This document shows, piece after piece, positions 1-9,826 of a DNA stretch of 64,000 nucleotides. This DNA is from UBA2705 sp963977105 (lineage in GTDB: Bacteria > Pseudomonadota > Alphaproteobacteria > Micavibrionales > Micavibrionaceae). Below the pieces are notes generated by a model, which saw only the letters and a list, made by a program, of their open reading frames with translations, ran no database searches and was not told where the DNA came from. Location of the stretch: contig CAXBNI010000004.1 in NCBI GenBank assembly GCA_963977105.1, positions 62,001 through 126,000 of the forward strand. The letters run 5' to 3'. A program made the translations under genes and the position numbers. Each line of letters starts with the position of its first letter. Position 1 is the stretch's first letter.

Positions 1-2100
1 ATCAATATCAGCCGATGACTTGACGACAAAAGCGGAATCAAACACGGCGTTCTGGTAATCATTACTGGCCACTTTACCCGCATCCGTAAACACGCTGGAC
101 GCATAGGTGATTAAGACAGGTATCGTGCAGTCTTCTTGCCACTGCATATATAATGCTTGAATATCAGGTGCGGTGGTCGGCGGCTTTGTATCACTTGCTG
201 ATAGGCCAATCGCCGATAAATCTGCCGCTGATAAAGTCTCGCCCGCTACGGCTGCGAGCAGATTAATACGGTTTAAATAATCCAGATGTTTAAATGAACG
301 CGAAAGAGGATCATAGAGCCAGTTCCGTCCGCTGCCTTCTACGCATGGGTCGCTAAAGCCCGTTGCAAGGACAATATCATCACGGCCTGATGTAATATCG
401 AGCAAACCGCTGCCTAAATTGGTGTAGCCTGGCGCCGTTGTCGGGATATTGACCGCTGAGAATGAAACAGACTGTACAATCTGCACGCCGCTATTATTTA
501 TAGTCGCTGTTTGGGATTTGGTTACTTCTGCTGTCGCTTCGGTTTTTAGCGCAAGCCTTCTGTCGCTGCTTTCATCGCGTTCAAAGAAATTCGCGGCGTA
601 TGCTAGGCCTGCATTATTGACAATCCATGGGCGGTCATTCGGGCCGGCAGCCACGCGCGCGGTGTCGCCCTGCCGAATAATCTCAAAGCTGCCATCCTTA
701 CGGTTAAACCGTCGCAGCGAAGCATTGGTATCGACAATAAAGACACTGCCGCCCGGACCAATAGAAATATCCTCGGCTTTGAAAGCCTGCTGTTCACACG
801 CGCCCTTCGGGTCGCAGCGGAACAAACGGTTGACGGAATCAATCACCCAGAACGACCCATCATTCTGCGCGGCGATTTGCTGGCCTTTTTTTGATAACTG
901 AGTATATGACGTACGCGCTTCAGATAACTTGGCTGCTTGCTCTCGATTATCGAGCACTAAAATCCGTTCATCCTCATAAAGGGCGAGATCAATTAAGCGT
1001 AGGTTCAAATTAACCAGCCGCCACGCCTCACCATCATGCTGTACCAGATTGCCCTGCGTGCCCACTGCGATTGGCAGGCCATTATCACGCACAGCCAGAC
1101 GGTCGACTTGACCGGGGAATTCATTAAAGCGCTGCTCTGTATTTGACCAACGTTTTATCGCGCCAGATGCCGTTAGGCCATAGACGCTGCCATCTTGCCC
1201 AATCGCAAGGTCAGCCAGTTTGGTGGCGCTCGGCACTCTTTCAAAAACAATCGGGGATGTATCTGCCACAGTTTGTGGGTCTACGCTGCCCCCACCATTT
1301 TCTGAGGTCACAATACCTTGTGCTTTATTGCGGTGAAGCTCCGTAATGCCTTGGGCAAAAATGCGGCCTTCGCCATCGGCGCGCCAGATCTGGCCGTCAC
1401 CTGCCGCAACGGCGCTTGCTGTGCTTATATCGGCCAAAATCCGCCATGAGGCTAAATCTTCCTGCCATTCATAAAGCTTGCCATCCTGCCCGACAATCAC
1501 AACCCGCCCTGTATCATCGGCGGCAATATCTGACGCTTTACCAGCAATGCCAATCCACGCATCATCAAGGCGGCGGGCAATTGCTCCACTGGGCGATATG
1601 CTCCAAATCATGCCTTGCGCATCGACGGCTAAGCGTTTGGCGCTGCCGTTTATTTGGCTCCAGCTTTGTTGCTTTGGGTCATATGCTGCAATGCTATTGG
1701 TGTTAGTTGTAACGTAGATGCGCCCGTCTGGGCCTGTAGTGACGTCAACCGCCCCTGCGCCCACAGCGTTCCAGACTGTTCCCGAAAAATGTCTTAATTG
1801 ACCGCTGTTATCGACCCCCCATAACGTTCCGTCATTACCAGCCGTAATACGTGACATACGCTTGCCAATTGGCTGCCAGCCTTCATCCCCATGGTCGTAC
1901 AAATAAACGCGACCGCCTTTATCGACTGCCGCCACAGTGCCTTGCGTACCAATGGTGATATCAACGGCGCTGCCTTTAATGCGCTGCCAAGGCGTGGAGG
2001 CAGCCTGCGCATAAGCGCTCATGGTCACAATAAGCATGACCAAGACAAGACAGGGGATAATGACTAATCTGTTATTAGGCATAAGAACATACAGACGCAT
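1..2100 (-). CDS. Secreted tectonin-type beta-propeller protein (3' end outside window)
   Basis: An open frame runs uninterrupted from an ATG at 2100 down to base 1 with no stop, so the C-terminus lies beyond the left edge. I read about 700 codons. Residues ~10-32 form a hydrophobic signal peptide ending near SAYAQA. The body is a series of ~40-residue blocks with the pattern 'D G x (I/L/V) (W/Y) x (V/I) (D/T) x x G x (I/L)', for example GTLWGVDNSGQL and GRIYVTTNTNSI, typical of tectonin/beta-propeller blades. The end that is visible is less repetitive. It starts 8 bp after the stop of the secretin-like gene at 2109, so the two are probably one operon; the propeller may be exported by, or work with, that outer-membrane ring. 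An alternative start is the ATG at 2082; neither has a clear Shine-Dalgarno. The exact role is unknown. Confidence 0.8.
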   Translation of the reverse strand, partial: MRLYVLMPNNRLVIIPCLVLVMLIVTMSAYAQAASTPWQRIKGSAVDITIGTQGTVAAVDKGGRVYLYDHGDEGWQPIGKRMSRITAGNDGTLWGVDNSGQLRHFSGTVWNAVGAGAVDVTTGPDGRIYVTTNTNSIAAYDPKQQSWSQINGSAKRLAVDAQGMIWSISPSGAIARRLDDAWIGIAGKASDIAADDTGRVVIVGQDGKLYEWQEDLASWRILADISTASAVAAGDGQIWRADGEGRIFAQGITELHRNKAQGIVTSENGGGSVDPQTVADTSPIVFERVPSATKLADLAIGQDGSVYGLTASGAIKRWSNTEQRFNEFPGQVDRLAVRDNGLPIAVGTQGNLVQHDGEAWRLVNLNLRLIDLALYEDERILVLDNREQAAKLSEARTSYTQLSKKGQQIAAQNDGSFWVIDSVNRLFRCDPKGACEQQAFKAEDISIGPGGSVFIVDTNASLRRFNRKDGSFEIIRQGDTARVAAGPNDRPWIVNNAGLAYAANFFERDESSDRRLALKTEATAEVTKSQTATINNSGVQIVQSVSFSAVNIPTTAPGYTNLGSGLLDITSGRDDIVLATGFSDPCVEGSGRNWLYDPLSRSFKHLDYLNRINLLAAVAGETLSAADLSAIGLSASDTKPPTTAPDIQALYMQWQEDCTIPVLITYASSVFTDAGKVASNDYQNAVFDSAFVVKSSADID

Positions 2101-2108
2101 AATCGGGG

Positions 2109-4055
2109 TTAATAAAAGAGAAACTCAACAGCTTTTTCGAGGCGCTTTTCATGGGTATCGCGCGAATTCCAGTTTTCTAGTGTAAAGTCACCGGTTTTAA
2201 ATTCGCTAAACAACGAGTTCACCTGCGTTGTCTTCATGATTTCAGAAAAGGTCGAAGGTGGTATAAACCAGTCCTTGTTGCGCTCTTCAAAGACATCAAT
2301 GGATTTTTCAAATTCAGACATTGCTGCATCGACTTTTGCGCGTTCTTCAGCATCTTGGTTCACATAGTGTGCACGGCGCGGGGTCAGCATAATCAGTACA
2401 GACTTGCGAAAATCGCGTTTAGCTTCATTGGCAAACAAGTATTGAATCACAGGAATATCGCCCAAAAGCGGCACGGAATCGCGTGAGCTTTCAGTTTCTT
2501 TTTCGCTCAAGCCACTTAATATAAGCGTTTCACCGAACTTCATAACCACATTCGCATTTACGTTGGTGTTTGATGTATCTAAACGGAACTCAAATTGCAC
2601 TGAACTGCTGGGTGAGGTCAAAAATGTACGTTCAGCTTCAACTTCCAATTTGATGCGATCTTTGCTGAGGAATTCAGGCGTTACCGCCAGCTTAACGCCG
2701 ATTTGTTTATTGACAGAAATTGAAGACCCGTCGCCGCCAGAAACCGCTGCCGCGACAACATCGACGCCCGAGAAGAACTCAGATTTCTCATTGGCTAATG
2801 CAACCAATGAAGGGCTTGCAAGAATTTCATTGCGGCTATCAAGCGTATTAAAGATATTCAAAGAATAATTCACCGCAGGAATTGAAATCAAGCTCGATAC
2901 CGCTCTTGATTTCGTGTCGTTATTTGCTGATGTATTATCATCAATGCTCGTGTTACCAAATGAAAAGCCCGGCGTATTGGTCAGTGGATTGCCAAATTGT
3001 AACTGCAATCCAGATAACAGATTCATGCCGCGGTTACTGCTGATATCTTCTTGGGTGCGCACAATAACAACATCAACAACAACCATTTCGTCATTAACGA
3101 AATCGGTATCTTCATCAAGCGCATCCTTAATCATGTCACGCCGTTCATCATCAATCGTCGCGCCAGGAATGACCGAAACACCTGCGCGCGGTAAAGCCTG
3201 CGCAACCTTATAAGAGCCACCTGCGCTATAAGACGCCTGCTTGAGTAGCTCAGCCTTGTCCTCGTCATGAAAACGCTTCCATGATGATACGCGGTTGCTG
3301 AGAAAATTATAGGCCTTTGGATTGTCTTTTAGTTTTTCCAGTAGCTTTTCTGCCTCTGCGGGCTGATCAAGCGCGGCGCTTGTCAAAATAGACGCACGCA
3401 TAAACTTTTCTTTTTCAATCGGGCTAAATTGGAGATGTGATATTTTATCAAGTGCCGCCTTGGCTGTGCGCGGATCACCCGCAAAATAGGAGGCGCGCGC
3501 GAGATCATAAAAAATTTCAGGGTCAGTATCATCCATGACCGCCGCAGATGCTAACGCCGCTTGTGCAGGTTTAAACTTACGTTGATCAAGATAAGCAAGG
3601 CCGAGATAGTATTTCGCCAGTACATTGGAGCTATCAAACTTATAGGCAAGCTCATAGCCCTGTTCAGCATATTCAAAATTCTTTGCGTTGCCTGCTTTGG
3701 CCATCAAGTGGTACGTCAGCGCATTCATGAAATGCAATTGTGAGTTACCAAGGTCAAGGCGTAGCGCGGTATTAAAAAGCTGTGATGCTTTTTCAATATC
3801 CCCTTTATCAAGCGCGACAACGCCTTCGGCCACTAAGGCGCGGGTTGACGTATTGACTTTATCTTCGGGGATTAACTTTGCGAGCTCAAACGGTAGACGT
3901 GAACCATCTCTCAGCATGTTCTTGTCAAAATCACTGGATTGCCATATGGAAGAATCAGAACCAAAAAACTTTGAAACTTGAGAGTTCCCCGTTGACTGAC
4001 AGCCCGATAAAGATAGAGTTAGAGAGCTGCAAATTAAAAGAGCTGCTTTTTTCAT
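2109..4055 (-). CDS. TPR-containing secretin-family outer-membrane lipoprotein
   Basis: The protein has 648 residues. The N-terminus is a lipoprotein signal (LSLSGC, Cys at ~19). Residues ~60-260 carry tetratricopeptide-like helical repeats (for example ALDKGDIEKASQLF and AKYYLGLAYLDQRKF). The C-terminal half (~320-580) is a secretin domain of the type II/III secretion and type IV pilus family: VVVDVVIVRTQEDIS, a segment with GVKLAVTPEFLSKDRIKLEVE, and the signature VPLLGDIPVIQYLF followed by LIMLTPRR. Secretins form ring-shaped pores in the outer membrane. TPR plus secretin is seen in MSHA/Tad-like and poorly described solitary secretins. No pilin or ATPase gene is visible here. The start has AGGAT 7 bp upstream. 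It is followed after 8 bp by the beta-propeller gene. Which secretion or pilus system it serves cannot be decided from this window. Confidence 0.85.
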   Translation of the reverse strand: MKKAALLICSSLTLSLSGCQSTGNSQVSKFFGSDSSIWQSSDFDKNMLRDGSRLPFELAKLIPEDKVNTSTRALVAEGVVALDKGDIEKASQLFNTALRLDLGNSQLHFMNALTYHLMAKAGNAKNFEYAEQGYELAYKFDSSNVLAKYYLGLAYLDQRKFKPAQAALASAAVMDDTDPEIFYDLARASYFAGDPRTAKAALDKISHLQFSPIEKEKFMRASILTSAALDQPAEAEKLLEKLKDNPKAYNFLSNRVSSWKRFHDEDKAELLKQASYSAGGSYKVAQALPRAGVSVIPGATIDDERRDMIKDALDEDTDFVNDEMVVVDVVIVRTQEDISSNRGMNLLSGLQLQFGNPLTNTPGFSFGNTSIDDNTSANNDTKSRAVSSLISIPAVNYSLNIFNTLDSRNEILASPSLVALANEKSEFFSGVDVVAAAVSGGDGSSISVNKQIGVKLAVTPEFLSKDRIKLEVEAERTFLTSPSSSVQFEFRLDTSNTNVNANVVMKFGETLILSGLSEKETESSRDSVPLLGDIPVIQYLFANEAKRDFRKSVLIMLTPRRAHYVNQDAEERAKVDAAMSEFEKSIDVFEERNKDWFIPPSTFSEIMKTTQVNSLFSEFKTGDFTLENWNSRDTHEKRLEKAVEFLFY

Positions 4056-4252
4056 TGTTTAATCCTGAATATATGTTGAGTAGACGAAGGAAGTAAGAAG
4101 CGCGCAGAACTGCAAGCTATTGAAGATGGTACACTATTTTAACGTGCGTTAAAAGTCCCTACTTTTAACGCCGCAGACCACAACCCTTTAAGCGTAATCT
4201 ACAATATAAGGAAGCACTGGAAAACCATTCGCGTTATCAGTAAGATGTATGC

Positions 4253-5185
4253 ATGAGATATATTGCCCTGACAATCATCGCCAACTGTTTTCTTTTCTTC
4301 TGCGCGCCCATGCCCGCTAACGCAGCTGAAAATGGCGTGCCCAGTTTTGTTACGCGCTTTATTCAAGGCGCCGCGCTAAAGAAAGCCCATGATTTTTCTT
4401 GGTCGTATGAATCGATTGACGCGTTTTCTGATTTTTATATTGTGCCGCAAAACCACAGAAACAGCGCAAGTCATAACTTAACATCAGAAAAATCGTTTCG
4501 CGGTCATTCATCACATAAGGCGTGGATATATAGCGAGAACCCCCAACAGGCTAACACCAACACCAATCATCGAGCATATCCGACGCTACAGTTAAAAAAA
4601 ACCAAATTAGGCATAGTCAAAACCGCGGTGCTGGTTGAGTTCTATGTCTGGGCAGACATAGAGCTTTTCCCGAAGGAAGGTAAAGATTGGTTCAGTTTAG
4701 CGACATTCACTTCATATGATGACACTCAATGGGCGAGGTCATATCTCATCAATGTCGACCGTAATTATAAGGTTCACTTGATGCACGTTCCCGCCCAAGG
4801 CAAAAGCCGACCTGATATTACTCCCAATCAACAGGTCACCTTGCCGCGGCAAAAATGGTCAAAAATAACGGCTTATATAGATTACACTCGCGATAATCGT
4901 TTCGCGTCACCCATGATTGCCGTATGGGTAGATGGCGTAATAGCGAGCGCTTCAACATTTAATGACCGCATTGCCCCAGACAGCTTTTCTGCCGCAAGGA
5001 AACCAAAATGCTTAGATGGCTGGGCTGGCCAGCTTTTAGCAGAAGCGGAGAAACTATGTGGCCTGAAATACGAAGCCGGATTGGCGCAGCTACATTTAGG
5101 CTTATATGCCCCGCCTTTGTTAACGCAGGGCGTTATCTACAATGATGAGCTATCTATCAGTGAAATTATACGCAGCGATTTCTGA
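4253..5185 (+). CDS. Exported protein with probable concanavalin-like (LamG/lyase-type) fold
   Basis: The protein has 310 residues with a clear Sec signal peptide (cleavage near PANAA-E at ~25). The mature part is rich in beta-strands with aromatic residues, for example VLVEFYVWADIELF, DWFSLATFTSYDD, WSKITAYIDYT and IAVWVDGV, then LAQLHLGLYAPPLL near the end. The order 'fabric of strands, W-x-x-I/ITAYID, VWVDG' resembles LamG/jelly-roll domains such as those in polysaccharide lyase-like secreted proteins. I see no firm catalytic signature, so carbohydrate binding or cleavage is inference. Two cysteines near residues ~245-270 could form a disulphide. It is transcribed away from the secretin gene across a ~200 bp divergent intergenic region and ends at a shared bidirectional terminator. 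Confidence 0.7.
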   Translation: MRYIALTIIANCFLFFCAPMPANAAENGVPSFVTRFIQGAALKKAHDFSWSYESIDAFSDFYIVPQNHRNSASHNLTSEKSFRGHSSHKAWIYSENPQQANTNTNHRAYPTLQLKKTKLGIVKTAVLVEFYVWADIELFPKEGKDWFSLATFTSYDDTQWARSYLINVDRNYKVHLMHVPAQGKSRPDITPNQQVTLPRQKWSKITAYIDYTRDNRFASPMIAVWVDGVIASASTFNDRIAPDSFSAARKPKCLDGWAGQLLAEAEKLCGLKYEAGLAQLHLGLYAPPLLTQGVIYNDELSISEIIRSDF

Positions 5186-5218
5186 GGTCAGCCTTGACTG
5201 GCACACGCGAGACAGAAA

Positions 5219-5249
5219 AAGGGCCGATAAAATAAATTCATCGGCCCTT
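5219..5249. terminator. Bidirectional rho-independent terminator
   Basis: A perfect 10-bp stem (AAGGGCCGAT / ATCGGCCCTT) has an 11-nt loop. It is flanked by an A-run on the left (T-run on the minus strand) and a T-rich stretch on the right. It lies between two convergent genes and can serve both. Confidence 0.85.
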
Positions 5250-5269
5250 ATATTCTTTGTTAAAAAGGC

Positions 5270-5872
5270 CTAATCATTATAATTAAAGCTTTCCTTATGC
5301 ATAGGCTTTACATACGCCGCATAAGCTCTTTTAAATTCATAAAGATCGATAACGTCATCACGTTTTACGTTCACCTGATTAAAAGGCACACCCAAGAAAT
5401 CAAGCGGAGAAAGCCCGTCTTCGTCTGGGTCAAATCTTGCGAGTTGAAACTTTTGTAAAAACTCTTCTTCTGAAACCGTCGTTTTTTGTGGTACTTGGCC
5501 AGAAGCGTAATCAATAACTTCGATTGTTTTTTTGGTCATCGGTGTAAAGACAAGAAGGCTTGGCTTTTTCATTTCAATGTTGTCGATGACTTCATTGCCA
5601 TCATGATCAAAAATTTTAAACAGCTGCTCACCGACCTCATCGCGAGATAAGATGCCGTCGCCATTCACATCAAAGCTCATAAAGTCGATAGTTCTCTTGC
5701 TTGATATTGCCTTGGGAGCGAATTCCTCACGAATAGTGACTTTTTCTGCCCCTGGCTCAGAACGTAACTTGTCTTCAGCTTGTTTTTGCAAAGCATCTTC
5801 AGCATGCGCAGAAGGGGCCGCGAACGTAGAAAGCGCAAGAACAGCAATTAATGTAATATATATTTTAAACAT
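5270..5872 (-). CDS. Exported EF-hand calcium-binding protein
   Basis: The protein has 200 residues with a signal peptide cleaved near SAHA-E (~24). Three EF-hand-like loops are visible: DVNGDGILSRDE (~68-79), DHDGNEVIDNIE (~89-100) and DPDEDGLSPLDF (~148-159). The first two are close to canonical, with Asp at position 1 and Glu at position 12; the third ends in Phe and may bind weakly. A fourth Asp-rich stretch near VKRDDVIDLYEF could be a degenerate partner. Such small periplasmic EF-hand proteins are common in alphaproteobacteria and may buffer or sense Ca2+. It lies 32 bp downstream of the SYLF-domain gene on the same strand, so the two may be cotranscribed. The physiological role is unknown. 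Confidence 0.8.
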   Translation of the reverse strand: MFKIYITLIAVLALSTFAAPSAHAEDALQKQAEDKLRSEPGAEKVTIREEFAPKAISSKRTIDFMSFDVNGDGILSRDEVGEQLFKIFDHDGNEVIDNIEMKKPSLLVFTPMTKKTIEVIDYASGQVPQKTTVSEEEFLQKFQLARFDPDEDGLSPLDFLGVPFNQVNVKRDDVIDLYEFKRAYAAYVKPMHKESFNYND

Positions 5873-5904
5873 ATGCAGTATCCTTTCATGAAGAACTGTT
5901 TTGT

Positions 5905-6462
5905 TTATTTATTTAAAGCGTCACTTGTCCAGTATTTTGTGCCTTGGATGGTCGCCTGCAGCGCCAAGCCACTTTCTGTAAGCTGATAGACCTTCACGCC
6001 CGGCATAACCGCCGCAGCTTCTGAAAGCTCTGCGCCTTCAGTACCCGCCTTCACAGCGACATCAGCCTGTCCGGATAGATCCCAGCCATGTTCGACAAAT
6101 TGGTTCAACGCTTTGCGCGTTCTAAATACAAAAACAAGCCTGTAATCCTTAACGCCAAGGCCAAAGCCAACACCGCCAGAACCCATTTTCATATAGGTAT
6201 CACGGCTTGATTTATTGTCATGTACAACGCCTGAGCCGTAAGCCGCTGAGAACAAAACGACGTTTACCCCGCCACTTGAGAAAACAGCATAGCCTTCTGC
6301 TTTTTCAACTTCTGTTTTTGCGCCAGGTTCTTCTTTATACAAACGCGTGAGCGTTGCTTTTCTCATCACCTGAATTTTTTCTCGGTCAGCTGCGGCATCA
6401 GCGAATGCCGCGGTAGGAAACATGCTTAAAAACAATACGCCGAGCCATAAAAATTTAGTCAT
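5905..6462 (-). CDS. SYLF/YSC84-domain exported lipid-binding protein
   Basis: The protein has 185 residues with a signal peptide ending near AAFA-D (~21). The mature protein matches the Ysc84/SYLF family: EGYAVFSSGGVNVVLF, GSGVVHD, MKMGSGGVGFGLGVKDYR, LVFVFRTRKALNQFV and ADVAVKAGTEG. Eukaryotic relatives bind phosphoinositides. In bacteria the family is periplasmic or surface-associated and its ligand is not settled. The length is normal for bacterial single-domain members. It precedes the EF-hand gene in a likely two-gene unit. The upstream 127 bp are AT-rich and separate it from tamB. Confidence 0.85.
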   Translation of the reverse strand: MTKFLWLGVLFLSMFPTAAFADAAADREKIQVMRKATLTRLYKEEPGAKTEVEKAEGYAVFSSGGVNVVLFSAAYGSGVVHDNKSSRDTYMKMGSGGVGFGLGVKDYRLVFVFRTRKALNQFVEHGWDLSGQADVAVKAGTEGAELSEAAAVMPGVKVYQLTESGLALQATIQGTKYWTSDALNK

Positions 6463-6589
6463 GAATAATACCTTTTAAAAATTTATCTATCCGCAAACAA
6501 TACGCTTTAATTTGTACGTTTACTATCTATTTCACAACACGACGATTTTTTAAACGCGTCATATTTTACGCCTGTGAATATTGGGGCAA

Positions 6590-9500
6590 TTAATAATCCC
6601 ATTTCCACAACACGCCCGCGCCAGCTTGCGCGTCCTGTCCGACTTCACTTTCCACATTGATACTGGGGGTCACCTCAACTTGAATTTTGGCCGTGCCGGA
6701 TCCATCTCCCGCACCTTTTTCTAACTCGAGATACACACCCTCCGTCAAATACTTCCCAACACCGACAGAGGTCTCCCCCTCACCATCGCTATCAATACGG
6801 ATGTCATCAAGGCCCGTGATATCACGCAGCCTGCCCAATGGGTTAAATCCACCGCCGCCCTTACCCGTAAACCTATCCAGCGTTTGCTTTAATTGTATCG
6901 CTTGGAATGCAGTGATTTTAGTAAGATTCTCACCAAAAAGGATACGCGACATTACTTCGTCTTCGGGCAAGGCTGGTACAGAAGAAAGCTTGATGGAAGG
7001 GTTACCAACCGCGCCGCCGAGATTAACAGACGCTTTAATGTCACCCGCATCCATAGAAGCAATGATATCGAGATAAGGCGATGGCGGTGCGCTGCCTTGA
7101 AACCTTAAATAAGCACGCTCGACATCAAACCGCCGACCAAACTCCTCATAGCGGCCACGCTTTGATTCCATTTCACCGTTAAGCTGCGGGTCATCAAGCG
7201 TGCCATCAACCGTAATCTTCCCGCCAAATTCCGCATCTAAACCCCAGCCGCGTACAAAGATACGCTCATTCGCCGTAACTTTTAAGTCGAGTTGAATATC
7301 GCGCAGCTGATCTTTGCTCTTGGCTAAATCGCTCTTTTTTACAACGTTAAGCTGAGGAATTTTACTTTGGAAACGTTCTGGAATAATAATATCAAAAACA
7401 CCTAAATCAACCATGCCTGAGACTAAATATCCTTGTGTGCGGCCTTGAAGGTTGAGGTCCGCAGAGATTGTGCCCTCAACATCACGACTATTGAGAAGTT
7501 TAAAATCTTTAAGCTTTAAGTTCAATTTTGTCTTGCTCTGGTCGCTAAAACTGACGCGGCCATCAGCGCTCAATTTTCCGCTCTGCCCATCTGCGGCTGT
7601 AAGCGCTGTGACGTGCACAGCTTCAGGCGTTAGGTCAGCCTTCATATTCATATCAATCAGTTCAAGCCCCAGAGAGGCAAAAGAATAGGTGCCGTTCACA
7701 AAATCAGCGCGACCTGTTAGGTCTGGGCGCCCCACTGTGCCTGCGAGATGCCCCGTAAGATTGACCCCGCCAGTTAGCTTGTGTCCTACGGGCAATAACA
7801 ACGGCGCAAAAGCGCGCGCCTCAGCGCTAATATTTAAACGGCCTTCTAACGGCGTGCTTTGCGGCATATCAAAAACGAAGGGGTTTAGTGAAAACTTTAA
7901 AGAGAGCTGCGCATAGCCGTTCAGCGTTTCAACCGTATCGCCTCGCCCTGACACGTCCAGCCGTGCGAGGTTATTATCATAAAGCCCTTCAGCAGATATC
8001 TTGATACGCGCGCCTTTTATAACGGTAATCGGTGTCAGTTCTGCCTTAACCGCAATCACTGGCAGGCTCATTGGGCCCGAGATTTGCGCTTGCGCATCAA
8101 GCGCCAAGTCGCGCATCTGTTCGGGTAAGCTTACAGGAAGGCTCCCGAGGTTAAAATTGCTCGTCTGCAGCGTCATATCTAAAGCGGCCATATCAGCCCT
8201 ACCGCGCACCGCCATGGATGACCCTTTTGAAGACAGGGTAAAGTCAATATTCTCTGCGCTAATTTGCGCTTGCTTTAAGCCTTTGATCTGCGCCGCGCCT
8301 GTAATTTTAAAATTTTGCGCCGCGGATCCACTAGCGTTCAACGCCAATGCATAAAGGTCACCATCCTTTTGTGTCAGCGTTGACGTCAGCGTTTTAATGA
8401 CAACATCATTGGCAGGGCGCAATTCACTCGCGCGGAGCGTCAGTGCATCAGGCCACGGGTTTTGCACGTCGGAAAGCTGCGCAGATAGATCTGCGTTTTT
8501 TAACGTTATCTCGTCATAAGATGCATTCGCTATGTTTGCTTTAACAGCCGCGCCTTGTACGCCTTTATCGCTCAGCAAGGTGACATTGGCAACCATTTCG
8601 CCGTTAATGTTCACCCCCGCCATTTGGCTATATGTTGACATTTTCGGTGCGTTAATCTCAATATTGCCGCTTACTAAGGCGGTCTGTGTATTCAGCTGAA
8701 CTTCGCCGTTCAGCGCCAAGTCCGGCGCATGCGCATTTATAGATTGAATCGAGATTATATTTTCAACCTTATTAAACGCAGCGCTCAGATTGATCGGCTT
8801 ATCCTGATAACGCGCTTCTATAACCGCATGCCCCAAAGGGGCGGCGGCAAGGTTGTCATCGGAAATATTGAGTGTAACGTCACTGAGCCCACGTTCTTGC
8901 AAAAGCGGCATTGCCACCTTAACCGTGGCGCTTGCGGCCAGCGCATTAAGCGAGCCATTTAAAACAGCCTCCATCTCGGCTCCGCCTTCCACGCCCTTAG
9001 CAAAAGGAGAAAAATCAGCGACCGAAGCTTGCGCCGTAATGTTGATGCGCCCTTGCGCGCTCAAATTCGCTTCGCCTTGCGCGCTGATGTTCATAGACTC
9101 ATTACGCATGACAAGTTTATTCAGGTGCATCTCCAGCGATTGTGGGTTTAAATCGCCTTGTAGAGAAATCGCGCGTGGCATCCAGGGCGGCTGCACGCCT
9201 TCATTCTGCACATTTAAGTGCAGGTCCATGCCAATGATATCGCCAAGCGTTATCTTACTTGTCAATGTCGGAGATAGGCGCAATGCCGTGCCGAAAACGG
9301 CCTCTTTAATATCGAGTGTATCAATATTGAGGCCATTTAGCGCTAAAGACCTAAAGTACAAATCAGGCAGTGAAAATGGCTGTAAGGCCAGTGGTTCCGT
9401 CGCAGGCGCTTGTTCAGGCTTCGCATCTGGCAGGCGATACAGCGTCAAGCTATCAACATTCATCGATAGTCCAAAGTGGCGTACGCTCAAGCCAATCAAA

Positions 9501-9826
9501 TTAGGCCGAAAAATCACCCGATCCATATCTGAAATAAGGCCGCCCGCATCGGATAGTTTTAACCCTTCAATGCCAAGCCCCTGCGGAAAAGCGTAAGATA
9601 CTTTTTCAAAATCAACATTATAACCCGTGCTTTGGGTTGCTTGCGCGACCTGAACTTTAATATAAGCCTGACCATTATCGCTGTTCAGCCAGAACACACC
9701 AGCTACGATGCCAACTTGAATGAGAATCACAATCAAAAATATGAAAGACACTCCCCAAACCAGCAGCTTTGAAAAGCGTGAGACCACATTAGCTAAGAAT
9801 TTTAAAATACTGTTCACCATCATCAA
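6590..9826 (-). CDS. tamB: TamB-like translocation and assembly module protein
   Basis: The protein has 1078 residues. An N-terminal membrane anchor (VWGVSFIFLIVILIQVGIVA, ~23-42) is followed by a long, repetitive beta-rich periplasmic region of AsmA/TamB type with frequent 'L-N-G-x-x' and 'G-x-A-x-L' turns. The C-terminus carries the conserved TamB (DUF490) domain, with LNGEMESKRGRYEEFGRRF, LPEDEVMSRILFGEN and a terminal beta-strand SEVGQDAQAGAGVLWKWDY. TamB is a bridge-like protein that works with TamA in outer-membrane protein insertion and, in current models, phospholipid transport. Its ATG overlaps the tamA stop by 4 bp (ATGA), the classic translationally coupled tamA-tamB pair. The length is within the family range. 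Confidence 0.93.
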   Translation of the reverse strand: MMMVNSILKFLANVVSRFSKLLVWGVSFIFLIVILIQVGIVAGVFWLNSDNGQAYIKVQVAQATQSTGYNVDFEKVSYAFPQGLGIEGLKLSDAGGLISDMDRVIFRPNLIGLSVRHFGLSMNVDSLTLYRLPDAKPEQAPATEPLALQPFSLPDLYFRSLALNGLNIDTLDIKEAVFGTALRLSPTLTSKITLGDIIGMDLHLNVQNEGVQPPWMPRAISLQGDLNPQSLEMHLNKLVMRNESMNISAQGEANLSAQGRINITAQASVADFSPFAKGVEGGAEMEAVLNGSLNALAASATVKVAMPLLQERGLSDVTLNISDDNLAAAPLGHAVIEARYQDKPINLSAAFNKVENIISIQSINAHAPDLALNGEVQLNTQTALVSGNIEINAPKMSTYSQMAGVNINGEMVANVTLLSDKGVQGAAVKANIANASYDEITLKNADLSAQLSDVQNPWPDALTLRASELRPANDVVIKTLTSTLTQKDGDLYALALNASGSAAQNFKITGAAQIKGLKQAQISAENIDFTLSSKGSSMAVRGRADMAALDMTLQTSNFNLGSLPVSLPEQMRDLALDAQAQISGPMSLPVIAVKAELTPITVIKGARIKISAEGLYDNNLARLDVSGRGDTVETLNGYAQLSLKFSLNPFVFDMPQSTPLEGRLNISAEARAFAPLLLPVGHKLTGGVNLTGHLAGTVGRPDLTGRADFVNGTYSFASLGLELIDMNMKADLTPEAVHVTALTAADGQSGKLSADGRVSFSDQSKTKLNLKLKDFKLLNSRDVEGTISADLNLQGRTQGYLVSGMVDLGVFDIIIPERFQSKIPQLNVVKKSDLAKSKDQLRDIQLDLKVTANERIFVRGWGLDAEFGGKITVDGTLDDPQLNGEMESKRGRYEEFGRRFDVERAYLRFQGSAPPSPYLDIIASMDAGDIKASVNLGGAVGNPSIKLSSVPALPEDEVMSRILFGENLTKITAFQAIQLKQTLDRFTGKGGGGFNPLGRLRDITGLDDIRIDSDGEGETSVGVGKYLTEGVYLELEKGAGDGSGTAKIQVEVTPSINVESEVGQDAQAGAGVLWKWDY

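Noticed and set aside
8853..9596. 247-residue plus-strand frame within tamB
   Set aside because: Opposite-strand shadow of a long conserved gene.
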